A stretch of 61,832 bases of DNA from JACQXM01 sp964569425 (GTDB lineage: Bacteria; Planctomycetota; Phycisphaerae; UBA1845). The position numbers and the translations under genes were made by a program. The stretch covers positions 1 through 61,832 of the forward strand of contig CAZMVD010000011.1 in the NCBI GenBank assembly GCA_964569425.1. Reading direction: 5' to 3'. Position 1 is the stretch's first letter. Each line of letters begins with the position of its first letter. Positions 53,499 through 61,357 of this stretch are shown in pieces. Under the pieces are notes generated by a model. It searched no databases. It had not been told where the DNA came from and saw nothing but the letters and a program-made list of their open reading frames with translations.

Positions 53499-54383
53499 AT
53501 GGTTCGACACAGCCGGATTCTCGTGGTCACCGCTATGGCGTTTGCGTTCCCCGCGGGCGCACGGGCCGACAAGCTCGACGACGTCATTCAGAAAATCGCC
53601 GACATGGTCGGCAAGCACAACAGCTACTCGATGAAAACCACCGTCAACCAGGACTTTCAATCGTCAGACATGTCCATGAAGAGCGACGGCGACTCGTTCA
53701 CCGAGTTCATGCGCGACGGCGACAAGTGGATGTTCCGCTCCGATTCGACCGCCGACATGACCCAGACCATGGGCGGTCAAACCCAGAAAACCAAAAGCAA
53801 GACGACGGTAATCGCCGACGGCGAGTTCATCTGGACGCTGACCGAGGCCGAAGGCAACAAGTCGGCCATGAAGTCGCGCATGGACAAGAGCTACTCCATG
53901 CAACTGGACAAGGCGTACTTCGATCGCATGAAGACCGATTACGACCTGGCCCTGCTGCCGGATGAAAAAGTCAACGGCGCGTCCACCTGGGTGATCGAGG
54001 CGAAGGCCAAGAAGCCCTCGCCCGGCGCCGCCGTAACCATGCTGACCTACTTCGACCAGAGCCACGGGCTGAGCATCAAGAGCGTGGGCAAGGATTCCAA
54101 CGGCAAGGCGGTGTTCACCTCCGTCAGTACCGACGTGAAGATCAACCCCTCGATCAGCGCCGACCGCTTCGTGTTCAAGGCGCCGGACGGCGTGCAGGTG
54201 TACGACATGACCCAGAACCAGCACACTTATCCGGAGCAGCACGGCGACGATGACCACGCCGGGCACGATCACGGCGACGGCCACGATCATGGCGATCAGC
54301 AGGGCAAGGGCGATGCGCCGAAGGCGGAAGAAAAGCCGGAGAAGAAGGGTGGTTTTCCGAAGCTCCCCAAGCGCAAGCCGTAA
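53499..54383 (+). CDS. LolA-like exported protein with His/Asp-rich tail
   Basis: 294 aa. Signal peptide (RILVVTAMAFAFPAGARA). The mature part begins with a helix (DKLDDVIQKIADMVGKHNSY) then alternating strands, with WTLTEAEGN, LPDEKVNGASTWVIEAK and FVFKAPDGVQVYDMTQ: the half-barrel pattern of LolA/LolB-like lipoprotein carriers and related exported proteins. The last ~50 residues are HGDDDHAGHDHGDGHDHGD followed by a Lys-rich end, a likely metal-binding tail not found in true LolA. GAAAGGAA lies 6 nt before the ATG. Confidence 0.6.
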   Translation: MVRHSRILVVTAMAFAFPAGARADKLDDVIQKIADMVGKHNSYSMKTTVNQDFQSSDMSMKSDGDSFTEFMRDGDKWMFRSDSTADMTQTMGGQTQKTKSKTTVIADGEFIWTLTEAEGNKSAMKSRMDKSYSMQLDKAYFDRMKTDYDLALLPDEKVNGASTWVIEAKAKKPSPGAAVTMLTYFDQSHGLSIKSVGKDSNGKAVFTSVSTDVKINPSISADRFVFKAPDGVQVYDMTQNQHTYPEQHGDDDHAGHDHGDGHDHGDQQGKGDAPKAEEKPEKKGGFPKLPKRKP

Positions 54384-54506
54384 GGGGGGAGTTCAGATTC
54401 AGGGATTGCGAAAGGTGGGGCACCGGTTTCCAAACGGTGCTATCGCGGGTTGAATACCCTTACCCCCAGCGCTCTAGAGCGTTTAACAGACAGGCGTGGC
54501 GTCCTT

Positions 54507-54525
54507 CCCCCCTTGCCAAGGGGGG
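54507..54525. terminator. Bidirectional hairpin between convergent genes
   Basis: CCCCCCTT (54507-54514), loop GCC, AAGGGGGG (54518-54525): an 8-bp perfect stem between the convergent LolA-like gene and mobA. A second small hairpin, GCACCG / CGGTGC, is at 54420-54440. The C-rich/G-rich element resembles dispersed CCCCTT...AAGGGG palindromes found in many genomes. Confidence 0.5.
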
Positions 54526-54576
54526 CTTGAGGGGGGTCGGCCGCTATGCTCGAACGTTAGCTGCTCCAGAGCGCCG

Positions 54577-55197
54577 CTAGGGGCTGCGAGTGATTCCGGC
54601 ATCGCGCAGCATGGCTTCGTAGTCCTGCGGATCGTTGATATTCCGAAGGGCCTCAAGATGCGGATCGGCGTCGCGCAGCAGCGCGGCGTCGATCCGCGTG
54701 GCGTTGATGGCGGCGGCGAAGTCGCGCACGCGTAGTTCGCCGCGCTCGATGCGCTGAATGACAAGCGGCACCACAGCCACGGGATACACGCCGAGCAACG
54801 GAAAAAGCCGGCCCGCCTGTTCCACCACCGCGGGTCCGTCCGCGGGTGACAGCTCGATGACACGGCGGATGAACGCCGCGCCGATCAGCGGGTGATCGCA
54901 CGTGCACACGAACGCCGCGGACCGGTGCGCCGCAAGGGCGCTCAGGCCCGCCGCCAGCCCCGCCAGCGGCCCGGCGTCGGCAAACGCGTCGCGTGCGACA
55001 AGCACCTCGGCGGGCAACGGCGGCAGGGTCTGATCGGCCCGGGCCGCGGCAACCACAGGGGAAACGACCTCGCCCACGATGCGCGCGACGCGGGCAAGCA
55101 GGGATTCCGGACCGATGGGCAGAGACGCCTTGTCCTGCCCCATCCGCCGCCCCCGCCCGCCGCAAAGTACGATGCCGCCCATGTTTTCCGCGGTCAT
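54577..55197 (-). CDS. mobA: Molybdenum cofactor guanylyltransferase (MobA-like)
   Basis: 206 aa. The nucleotidyltransferase signature IVLCGGRGRRMGQDKASLPI (residues 9-28) carries the GTP-binding Gly-rich loop and the Lys. ARDAFADAGPLAGLAAGLSA and VCTCDHPLI (metal-binding Asp) follow, then LFPLLGVYP. MobA joins GMP to molybdopterin to make the guanine-dinucleotide form. No molybdoenzyme gene is in this window. A related sugar or MobA-like nucleotidyltransferase is a minor alternative. Confidence 0.85.
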   Translation of the reverse strand: MTAENMGGIVLCGGRGRRMGQDKASLPIGPESLLARVARIVGEVVSPVVAAARADQTLPPLPAEVLVARDAFADAGPLAGLAAGLSALAAHRSAAFVCTCDHPLIGAAFIRRVIELSPADGPAVVEQAGRLFPLLGVYPVAVVPLVIQRIERGELRVRDFAAAINATRIDAALLRDADPHLEALRNINDPQDYEAMLRDAGITRSP

Positions 55198-55374
55198 ACG
55201 AAGTGGCGTTCCCTTCCGCCGCCCGGTCGTGCACCACGGTGCGCCGCGCCCAACTCAACTGCCGGTCGGCACCTTCCGATAATCCATGGCGGACCTGCTT
55301 CTGCGCTGATGCCGGTGCCACCGTTCCGCACGGCCGCGCGAGAGGCAGCGATTCCGCCCGGCGAGGATAATACC

Positions 55375-55542
55375 ATGACTTTCTCGAAAACGCCGCTTAG
55401 GTTGCTGCCCTGGCTGGTGGTTTGCGCTGTTCTTTCCTCGGGGTGCACCATGAGCTTCGTCGCAGACGCCGCACGCACCAGCTTCACCTCGTTCCTGACC
55501 TCGGTGATCAATACGACGGTGGTGAATGCGCTGAACGACTGA
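55375..55542 (+). CDS. Small lipoprotein of 55 residues, unknown
   Basis: 55 aa. MTFSKTPLRLLPWLVVCAVL then SSGCTMSF gives a signal peptide with lipobox (Cys near residue 24), leaving a mature lipopeptide of about 32 residues (VADAARTSFTSFLTSVINTTVVNALND) that could form an amphipathic helix. GCGAGGAT precedes the ATG. It would sit in the membrane; no function can be given. It directly precedes a repeat-filled gap. Confidence 0.55.
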   Translation: MTFSKTPLRLLPWLVVCAVLSSGCTMSFVADAARTSFTSFLTSVINTTVVNALND

Positions 55543-55543
55543 T

Positions 55544-55862
55544 GAATGGCGAATGGCGCATCAAGAATGTCGAATGGGCCGAAAGCCGTCTGGCCACATA
55601 GCCACGAAGTGAATGCGGAAGGCGAGAGGGGTGGGGCGAGAGGCGAGCGAGCGCTGAAACGTCGCAATACCGAAACCACCAACCGGCATTGGGCAATCGG
55701 CAATACCTGACCCCTCTCTGCCCCCCCACTTTCGGCGTTTCAACCTTGCGCGTTTTGGCGTTTATTCCGCAATCCGCGATCCGCAATCCGAAATCGCCTC
55801 ACATCTGCATGGTTTCGGGGCTCTTCTTTCATTCGCCATTCTTGATTCGCCATTCGACATTC
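55544..55862. repeat. Mirrored block of several heptamer repeat families
   Basis: Left: GAATGGC units (55544-55578), GGCGAGA units (55620-55650), a GAAACGTC unit, GGCAAT units (55686-55705). Right: CCCCTCTCTGCCCC (55711-55727), GGCGTTT/GCGTTTTG units (55733-55764), GCAATCC units (55768-55798), then ATTCGCC units (55831-55862). The outer arms are nearly perfect inverted copies: 55831-55862 read on the other strand gives GAATGTCGAATGGCGAATCA..., matching 55544-55575 with about three differences. The whole gap 55543-55891 is repeat and holds no gene. Confidence 0.8.
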
Positions 55863-55891
55863 CTGACGCGCCAATCCTGATTCGCCAAATT

Positions 55892-56593
55892 TCATTCCAT
55901 CAGCAACGGCGCGGCCCATGGCGGATTCGCAGCGAGGGCGGGCGAACCGTTCACACTCCCGTTGACCGCCCGGCCGGAAAGGTCCACCGCCCCGGCGGCG
56001 CCGTGCAGGCCGGGATAGACGAAGAGGACCCAACCGGCGCCGGGGGCAATGCGTGGCTTGGGCCAGTGGGTGAGCACTTCGGCGTCGGCCATGCGGCGGT
56101 TGGCGATGCCCAGAAACGCGATACGCGAGTTGATGGTCTGGGTTCCTGAAAGTACGTCCCGCCCGAGCTGCATGTTCCTGCCCGAATCGTCGGTGGGCGC
56201 GCCCCCGCCGGTGATCTGAAGATTGTAGGTGGGCTCGACCGGGCGCGCAGCAAGCGAGCCGTGGAAAATCTTCGGCGCCACGCCGTCGGAATCCAGAAAC
56301 GCGACCCACTCCCAGCGGTTCGCCTGAATGATGTTGCCGCCGGAACGGACGAAGGTGTTGGTGGTAGCGCGGCGGTGAAAAAACGCCCAGTCGTCCGGGC
56401 CGGGGGTAAGCTGCGGGCGAAAGGCGTTGAACTGCGCGTTGCTGCCGTCAAAGTCCTTGGAGACCAGCGTAAACGGCCCGCCGGACACCGACGCCGCGCG
56501 GTACACGCAAACGAGCGTCATCGCGTCGAGCTGATCAATCGCGGCCGCATTGTACTGCACAAAGCGAGCGTTGCTATCGAACAACATTGCCAT
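55892..56593 (-). CDS. Phage-like LamG/concanavalin-fold protein
   Basis: 233 aa. Opens MAMLFDSNARFVQYNAAAID, then strands such as AMTLVCVYRAAS, FTLVSKDFDGSNAQF, RWEWVAFLDSDGVAPKIFHG and SRIAFLGIANRRMADAEV, the pattern of LamG-like jelly-roll domains used in phage fibres and decoration proteins. No signal peptide. Last recognisable gene of the minus-strand virion module; what follows is the repeat block and the small lipoprotein gene on the other strand. Confidence 0.6.
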   Translation of the reverse strand: MAMLFDSNARFVQYNAAAIDQLDAMTLVCVYRAASVSGGPFTLVSKDFDGSNAQFNAFRPQLTPGPDDWAFFHRRATTNTFVRSGGNIIQANRWEWVAFLDSDGVAPKIFHGSLAARPVEPTYNLQITGGGAPTDDSGRNMQLGRDVLSGTQTINSRIAFLGIANRRMADAEVLTHWPKPRIAPGAGWVLFVYPGLHGAAGAVDLSGRAVNGSVNGSPALAANPPWAAPLLME

Positions 56594-56617
56594 CGTAGGT
56601 GACCTATCCACAAATGG

Positions 56618-56660
56618 CCGATTGCTAATCCGCAATCCGCAATCCACAATCGGCAATCCC
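56618..56660. repeat. GGATTGC-type heptamer repeats between virion genes
   Basis: CCGATTGCTAATCCGCAATC, then CGCAATCCACAATCGGCAAT: five or six degenerate units of the ATCCGCA type fill the 70-base gap between the LamG-like and the fibre-like gene. Confidence 0.65.
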
Positions 56661-56662
56661 CC

Positions 56663-57625
56663 TCACTCCCAAATCACCAGCGCCTGCCACGTGGAGACCG
56701 CGGCCAGCGTCCAGCCCGATGTCTCGAACACCAGGTCCATGACCAGCGTCTCGCCGCCCACGGGGGTGTCGGCGTCGAGGGCGACTTTGACTTCCTTGAT
56801 CTTGTCCGCGTCGCCGCCCGACCAGGTGAGCGTCGTGGTGCCCTCGGCGTTCCGCGCCGCCGCGAAGGGATCTTCCCCGTCGGCCACGCAAACCCACTTC
56901 GGGTTCACCTTGGCGGCGCCGGTGGTCGCGTCGGCCACCGCGCGGAGCACCAGCTTGCACGTGCCCGCGGGCAGCACCGGCGGCAGCGCGAATTCCAGGT
57001 GCCACGTTCTGTCACTCGCCAGGCTCGCGGCGACGCCCAGCCCCGCCCGGTAGGCACTGCCGGAAACGTGGACGTGGGGGTACACGTCGCCCGAGGTGTC
57101 GGGGATGGCTCCGTGCGGCCATAGCGGTCCGCCCTGCACCACGGCCGCGCGGCTCAGCGCCCCGCCGCCCGCGGCGTCCTCGTGGTTGTGCTGCGCGTTG
57201 GCGAAGCTGGCGATGCTCGGCGTGGTGAGGGTCTTGTTGGACAGAGTCTGGGCGAGATCGGCGCCGACGAGTGTCAGGTCGCTGTCAGGCACGGTGAGCA
57301 CGCGGGTAGTGCCGGTGGAAAGGCCGTCCACCTCGAGGCGAACCTGCTTGGTGTCGTCGGCCGAGCCCTTGACGATTGCTGTGGCATCACTGACCGGCAA
57401 CGACGCGCCGCCCCCACCGCCGGTGAGGTCATATTCGGTGCCGGCGTCGTTCTTGGCGTACACCTTGCCGTCGGATTTGGCATACACCAGCAGCGCTCCC
57501 GCGGGCGGCGTAGCGGGAGCGGCCATCTCCCGGAGTTCCAGCGGCGTATCCGCCGCAAGGGCCAGCAGGTCTTCCACCGTCAGGTTGCGCGTGACCAGAC
57601 TGTCGGAAGTGTGGGTGAGGGGCAT
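56663..57625 (-). CDS. Phage tail-fibre-like structural protein
   Basis: 320 aa. PAGALLVYAKSDGKVYAKND followed by AGTEYDLTGGGGG is a typical opening module of phage fibre and virion proteins, as is NAQHNHEDAAGGG in the middle (~residue 150). The C-terminal half is beta-rich (WHLEFALPPVLPAGTCKLVL; TTLTWSGGDADKIKEVKVAL). Probably host-contacting or decoration protein. GGGAG lies 6-7 nt before the ATG. Confidence 0.65.
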   Translation of the reverse strand: MPLTHTSDSLVTRNLTVEDLLALAADTPLELREMAAPATPPAGALLVYAKSDGKVYAKNDAGTEYDLTGGGGGASLPVSDATAIVKGSADDTKQVRLEVDGLSTGTTRVLTVPDSDLTLVGADLAQTLSNKTLTTPSIASFANAQHNHEDAAGGGALSRAAVVQGGPLWPHGAIPDTSGDVYPHVHVSGSAYRAGLGVAASLASDRTWHLEFALPPVLPAGTCKLVLRAVADATTGAAKVNPKWVCVADGEDPFAAARNAEGTTTLTWSGGDADKIKEVKVALDADTPVGGETLVMDLVFETSGWTLAAVSTWQALVIWE

Positions 57626-57641
57626 AACAGACTCCCATAAG

Positions 57642-57813
57642 GAATGCAGAATGGCGAATCAAGAATGGCGAAAGGCAGGCAATTGTGGGCTTCCACGTGC
57701 AAATTGGACATCAGGAATCGATGCGAGTGTCGCCGGTATCAACCTGGTGCCCGCGGCGTCACGCGCTGATTCTTTGATCATTCGACATTCTTGACTCGTC
57801 ATTCGTCATTCGG
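57642..57813. repeat. Inverted pair of GAATGGC-type arrays
   Basis: Forward array at 57642-57675 (GAATGCAGAATGGCGAATCA and on) faces an inverted array at 57779-57813 (on the other strand CCGAATGACGAATGACGAGT and on, including TCAAGAATG). Both share the core GAATxxCGAxTCAAGAATGxC with the arms at 55544 and 55831. The two can pair across ~100 bases of unique sequence between two virion genes. Confidence 0.75.
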
Positions 57814-57822
57814 ACGTTTGCA

Positions 57823-58269
57823 TTATGATGCCACCGCCATCCCCACCTCCAGCCCCCAGGTCAGGCTTCCGGGACTGGGGTTGGTCCATTGCACGCGCAG
57901 GGCGTCGCCGGTTTGAAACGTCCAGGGCGACGGCTCGGCGCTCTCAGCGGCGGAAATGCGCAGGTTCACATCAGCGCCCACGCCCGCGCGCGTGACGGTG
58001 AAAAGCCGCACGTCGAACGCGGCACCCGCGGCGGAATCGAGCGCCAGCGTCAGCGGGTTGCGCCCCGCGGCCCCCGCAAAATGACACCGCAGAAACACGA
58101 GGCGGAACGGGCGGTCCAGGGCGAAGGATTCATCGAGATCGCCACCGCCGCTGGCCGTGCGACAGATCACCAGCAACGGCTGGCGCGCTCGTACCGCGGC
58201 CAGTTCCGCATCCTGCGTGGCGATGGCGCTCTGTGCCGCCTCCATGACACTTACCGTATCCAGGGCCAT
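57823..58269 (-). CDS. Hypothetical virion-module protein
   Basis: 148 aa. Short helical N-terminus (VSVMEAAQSAIATQDAELAA), then beta-rich sequence (FRLVFLRCHFAGAAGRNPLT; FDVRLFTVTRAGVGADVNLR; DALRVQWTNPSPGSLTWGLE). No signal peptide. Unrecognised, but its place in the module suggests a virion or assembly component. Its ribosome-binding site GGAG lies inside the target-site duplication of the MITE-like element immediately upstream. Confidence 0.5.
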   Translation of the reverse strand: MALDTVSVMEAAQSAIATQDAELAAVRARQPLLVICRTASGGGDLDESFALDRPFRLVFLRCHFAGAAGRNPLTLALDSAAGAAFDVRLFTVTRAGVGADVNLRISAAESAEPSPWTFQTGDALRVQWTNPSPGSLTWGLEVGMAVAS

Positions 58270-58274
58270 GGTCG

Positions 58275-58538
58275 GTTACTCCTCAAAGTGACCGGTTTTC
58301 GGTGTGGGCCATCGGTCTTCGCCCGAAGGGCGCACGATCGTTGCCAGGGACTTGGAGTCCCTGGAACCGTTTTTTCATGGTACTTCCCGCCCGGAGGGCG
58401 AACGGAGCCTTCGTCCACCCTCCGGGCGGGGATTTCCAAGGGATCCCACCGGCGGCTGAAGCCGCCGGCAACGATCGTGCGCCCTCCGGGCGGGCAAACG
58501 CCGGTCGTTTCTCAAAATCGGTCACTTTGAGTTACTCC
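58275..58538. mobile_element. 248-bp MITE-like palindromic element with 8-bp target duplication
   Basis: Element 58283-58530. Terminal inverted repeats TCAAAGTGACCG (58283-58294) and CGGTCACTTTGA (58519-58530), extendable with one mismatch to 17 bp. Flanked by direct repeats GTTACTCC at 58275-58282 and 58531-58538. Inside are a perfect 18-bp inverted repeat (58328-58345 / 58467-58484, GGGCGCACGATCGTTGCC) and a perfect 13-bp one (58386-58398 / 58418-58430), all roughly concentric, plus small hairpins at 58344-58364 and 58449-58468. No coding capacity. It must have been moved in trans by a transposase not in this window. An 8-bp duplication occurs in several IS families, so the parent is not assigned. 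Confidence 0.85.
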
Positions 58539-58585
58539 AGAGTTGCCTCAATCGAGCGGTGGGTCTTCGCCCCGCGCGGCGCCGG

Positions 58586-59035
58586 TTACGCATCGACTTC
58601 GTCTTCCACGTGATCGGCCAGCGTGCTCCCTTCGGGAATCTGAAGGCGAAAAGGCACGCCGACCAGTTCCGGCAGGCCCGTGTCACGCGCGGGAATCGTG
58701 ACCGTGGCATCGCCCACAAAAACCACATCGCGAAACGTACGCACACGCCGCTCGTGACCGGTGCGGTAGCCGATGACCAGGTCAAGTTCGTCGGTAGTGC
58801 TCAGCAGCAACTCGGCCGCGGCACCGTCGTGCAGAAAAAGCACGCCCGAAACGCGGTGCAGTCCGCGGGCGAAAGTGCCGCGCGGCCCGGCCGTCGCGTC
58901 GTCCCCCGCCAACGGCAGCGCCTCCACGCCCGGGCGATAGATGAGGCTGTGAGCGCCGGGAATCGGCGTTTCGGTGAAGGGGGCGGCGCGAAGCCGGGTC
59001 GCGGCCGATCGTATCGCCAGAAGCCGGATCATCAT
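58586..59035 (-). CDS. Hypothetical virion-module protein
   Basis: 149 aa. MMIRLLAIRSAATRLRAAPF, then a beta-rich domain (GVLFLHDGAAAELLLSTTDE; VRTFRDVVFVGDATVTIPAR) and an acidic end (DHVEDEVDA). Not recognised. It lies between the tail-completion-like protein and the MITE-like element, where tail or neck proteins are encoded in Mu-like phages. The double-Met start is chosen because upstream codons overlap the preceding gene. Confidence 0.5.
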   Translation of the reverse strand: MMIRLLAIRSAATRLRAAPFTETPIPGAHSLIYRPGVEALPLAGDDATAGPRGTFARGLHRVSGVLFLHDGAAAELLLSTTDELDLVIGYRTGHERRVRTFRDVVFVGDATVTIPARDTGLPELVGVPFRLQIPEGSTLADHVEDEVDA

Positions 59036-59082
59036 GCGTTTCCCCGTCGTATTCAGCCTTGCCCGGCCCGCCCCGCGCCGCG

Positions 59083-59565
59083 TCAGGGAGCGGGCGTGCG
59101 GTTGAATGCGCGTTGCACCCTGACGACAAACGTCTGCGTGGCGATCGCCACGGCGACGCGAGCGCCGGCCGTGGCGCGCGGATACTCGAAGGACCATTCG
59201 CGCTCGTCGAAGCCCTCGGCGCCTTCCAGCAGCCCGTCGTCGACCAGGGCGTCGAAGGCGTCCTCCACCGCCGCAGGCGCGTCCAGCAGTGCCGCAAGCG
59301 TGTCACTCGTTGTCACGTCGGTAACCAGGCGGAAAACCATCGTGGCGGCAAACAGGCGGTCCCCGTCGGAAGCGGTCACCGGGCGCACCCGCGTCAGGGC
59401 GAGCGAAAGAAAAGGCCGCGGATGCTCGTCGACGCCCGCAGCGCCGCCAACCACCAGCCGCAGGGGCCGCGCCGCCGTGGGAGGCTCGGCCGTGAGTGAC
59501 GTGCGCAGGTGGCCGGTGAGGGCCTCCACGGCGGCGCGCAGCGTGGTGCGGTCGGGGGTGGGCAT
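59083..59565 (-). CDS. Tail-completion-like virion protein (gp37-like position)
   Basis: 160 aa. A helical start (RTTLRAAVEALTGHLRTSLT), then strands FLSLALTRVRPV, ATMVFRLVTDVT, a helix around DAPAAVEDAFDALVDDGLLE and final strands (ARVAVAIATQTFVVRVQRAF). Size, secondary structure and position after gp36 match phage tail-terminator/completion proteins (Mu gp37 or gpU-like). Assignment rests on order and fold pattern, not on clear motifs. Confidence 0.5.
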   Translation of the reverse strand: MPTPDRTTLRAAVEALTGHLRTSLTAEPPTAARPLRLVVGGAAGVDEHPRPFLSLALTRVRPVTASDGDRLFAATMVFRLVTDVTTSDTLAALLDAPAAVEDAFDALVDDGLLEGAEGFDEREWSFEYPRATAGARVAVAIATQTFVVRVQRAFNRTPAP

Positions 59566-59702
59566 GATCGAGTATCCCGGTCAGTAAAGTTGTCTTACGA
59601 TCGAGGCACGCCGCAGGCTTCAGCATGCGCAAGCGCCCCGGATGGCCGCCGGTGCCGCATTTGAAGTGCCAAGAACGTGCCACTCTACGAGCGCTGTACC
59701 GC

Positions 59703-60143
59703 TCAGAAGTCGGCCAGTTCGTCGTGCGAGAGTACGCGCCGGTGGCCCGTGGTCGCGGCGGCGCGCCCGCGGACCCGACCCGGCGGCGCGCCCACCGCGG
59801 GCAGATCGACGGCGGCGCCCGCGACGTGCCTCAGCCACGCCACCGCCTCAGCGCGGCGGCGGACGGCCGACTCGGGGATCGGCGGACGCCGCGCGCGCAA
59901 GCGATACTCTGCCAGATCAAGCACGAAGCCGCGCAGCACGCCCGCCGCCTGCGGATACGCCGACAGGTCCACCGGAACCGCGTAGCGCGCCGCCAGGTAG
60001 CTATCGACCTCGCCTTCGGCAGCGGCGATGGCCTCCTCGATCACGGCGACATCCGCCGCGCCATCGCCGTCGTCGTCCGCAAGCTGAACCAGCGCCGCAG
60101 CGCCGAGTCGCTGTTCGAGGAGGTCGGAAGTGATGTAAGGCAT
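59703..60143 (-). CDS. Mu gp36-like head-completion protein (DUF1320)
   Basis: 146 aa. MPYITSDLLEQRLGAAALVQ LADDDGDG, then EEAIAAAEGEVDSYLAARYAVPVD, then VLRGFVLDLAEYRLRARRPP and an AVAWLRHVAGAAVDL helix: the standard DUF1320 pattern of Mu gp36, a connector component at the head-tail joint. AGGGAG lies 8 nt before the ATG. It comes next after the major head protein, as in Mu-like phages. Confidence 0.85.
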   Translation of the reverse strand: MPYITSDLLEQRLGAAALVQLADDDGDGAADVAVIEEAIAAAEGEVDSYLAARYAVPVDLSAYPQAAGVLRGFVLDLAEYRLRARRPPIPESAVRRRAEAVAWLRHVAGAAVDLPAVGAPPGRVRGRAAATTGHRRVLSHDELADF

Positions 60144-60161
60144 GGGAAAAACTCCCTATGG

Positions 60162-60366
60162 GAATTAAGAATGGGGAATAGCAAGTGAATGCCGAATGGC
60201 GAAGCAAGAGTGGCGTATGAGGACAGTTGGCGGATCCCGGACTGCGGATTGCGGATTCCGAACCTCGGATTGTGGATTGACCGTTGGCCCTTTGAGCCGT
60301 TGCGGTTCGCCCGGGAAAACCCAAATTCGCCTCATGATCCATTCGCTATTCTGCATTCGCCATTCC
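60162..60366. repeat. Inverted pair of GAATGGC-type arrays with GGATTGC block inside
   Basis: Forward array at 60187-60220 (GAATGCCGAATGGCGAAGCA and on), a GGATTGC block at 60236-60280 (CGGACTGCGGATTGCGGATT and on), then an inverted array at 60341-60366 (on the other strand GGAATGGCGAATGCAGAATA and on). They fill nearly the whole gap between the gp36-like and gpT-like genes. Confidence 0.75.
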
Positions 60367-60370
60367 TATT

Positions 60371-61294
60371 TCATGTTCCCGACACAAAGTCCGTGCGCAC
60401 CGCGTACTGCCAGTAGCCGTAGGCCATGCGGTACCGCGCGCGAACGCCGTAAAGAAACTTCTCCCGCCGAAAGCCCTCGTCACTCTCCTCGGTCAGCGCG
60501 GTGAACTCGACCGGTTCGCGGTCTTGGAAAATGAACGGCCGCAGAATGCCGTCGGTCTTCAGCAGGTACCACTTGCTCTCGTCGGTGAGCCAGGGGAGAG
60601 CGATGATCCGCGCCGCCCCCGCCAGGACGTTGGACGTGCCCGCCACCATGGTCGCATTCACCGCCTCGAGCGCGGTCAGGAACATCGTCGTCGGCACCAC
60701 GCCGACCAGGCCCGTGGCCGAGACCGCCATCGGCTCCCCCTGATCGTCCTTGAAGCCCATCAACGCCGCGAGCGCCTGCTTGAGGGCGCCCTTGAACTCG
60801 TCCGCCGTGGGCTCGTCGGCCTCGGCGGCGTCGAACGTGAGGTTGTTGTCCTGCGCGCCGGAACCGCCGGATTCGTGGGCCCCGTTGAAAAATGGCACGC
60901 CGTCATAGCTGTGAAAGCCGGCGCTCTCACCCTGAATCAGCAATTGCGCGATGAGAAAGTCCTTGTGCGTGGCGGCGCGTTCGGCAAGCTCGGCAACGCG
61001 AATGCGGATCTGGCCCGTCTTGTCGTCCGAGATCTCGTCGCGGTCCACCTCCAGCGTGGATTCATACTTGAGGTTCTCGACGGAGTAACTCTCCGTTCCC
61101 AGCCCACGCGCCACGCGCCCGGTGCCCCACTCGCGCATCCGCGGCAGCGCGCCGAGCCAGCGATAGGTTTCACTGTCGCTGTGGGAGGGGATGCGCGTGC
61201 TGAGGTTCTGGTAATGGGTGGTGGCGGCCTCGAAGCGGGCGAAAAACTCGCTCCGCAGCCCCTTGGTAAGCAGTCCGGTGTTGATGATGGCCAT
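60371..61294 (-). CDS. Mu-like major head protein gpT
   Basis: 307 aa. NTGLLTKGLRSEFFARFEAA, RIPSHSDSETYRWLGALPRM REW, and YESTLEVDRDEISDDKTGQI are characteristic of Mu gpT-type capsid proteins. VPFFNGAHESGGSGAQDNNL and LLKTDGILRPFIFQDREPVE follow in the expected order. It forms the icosahedral shell. ATG at 61294 is chosen: GGAGG (61304-61308) lies 9 nt upstream, whereas the in-frame ATG at 61303 abuts it. Confidence 0.9.
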   Translation of the reverse strand: MAIINTGLLTKGLRSEFFARFEAATTHYQNLSTRIPSHSDSETYRWLGALPRMREWGTGRVARGLGTESYSVENLKYESTLEVDRDEISDDKTGQIRIRVAELAERAATHKDFLIAQLLIQGESAGFHSYDGVPFFNGAHESGGSGAQDNNLTFDAAEADEPTADEFKGALKQALAALMGFKDDQGEPMAVSATGLVGVVPTTMFLTALEAVNATMVAGTSNVLAGAARIIALPWLTDESKWYLLKTDGILRPFIFQDREPVEFTALTEESDEGFRREKFLYGVRARYRMAYGYWQYAVRTDFVSGT

Positions 61295-61357
61295 GGACGA
61301 CATCCTCCATAGAAGGTCAATGGGAAACAGAAGCGTGATCGAAAATCAATTGCCGAT

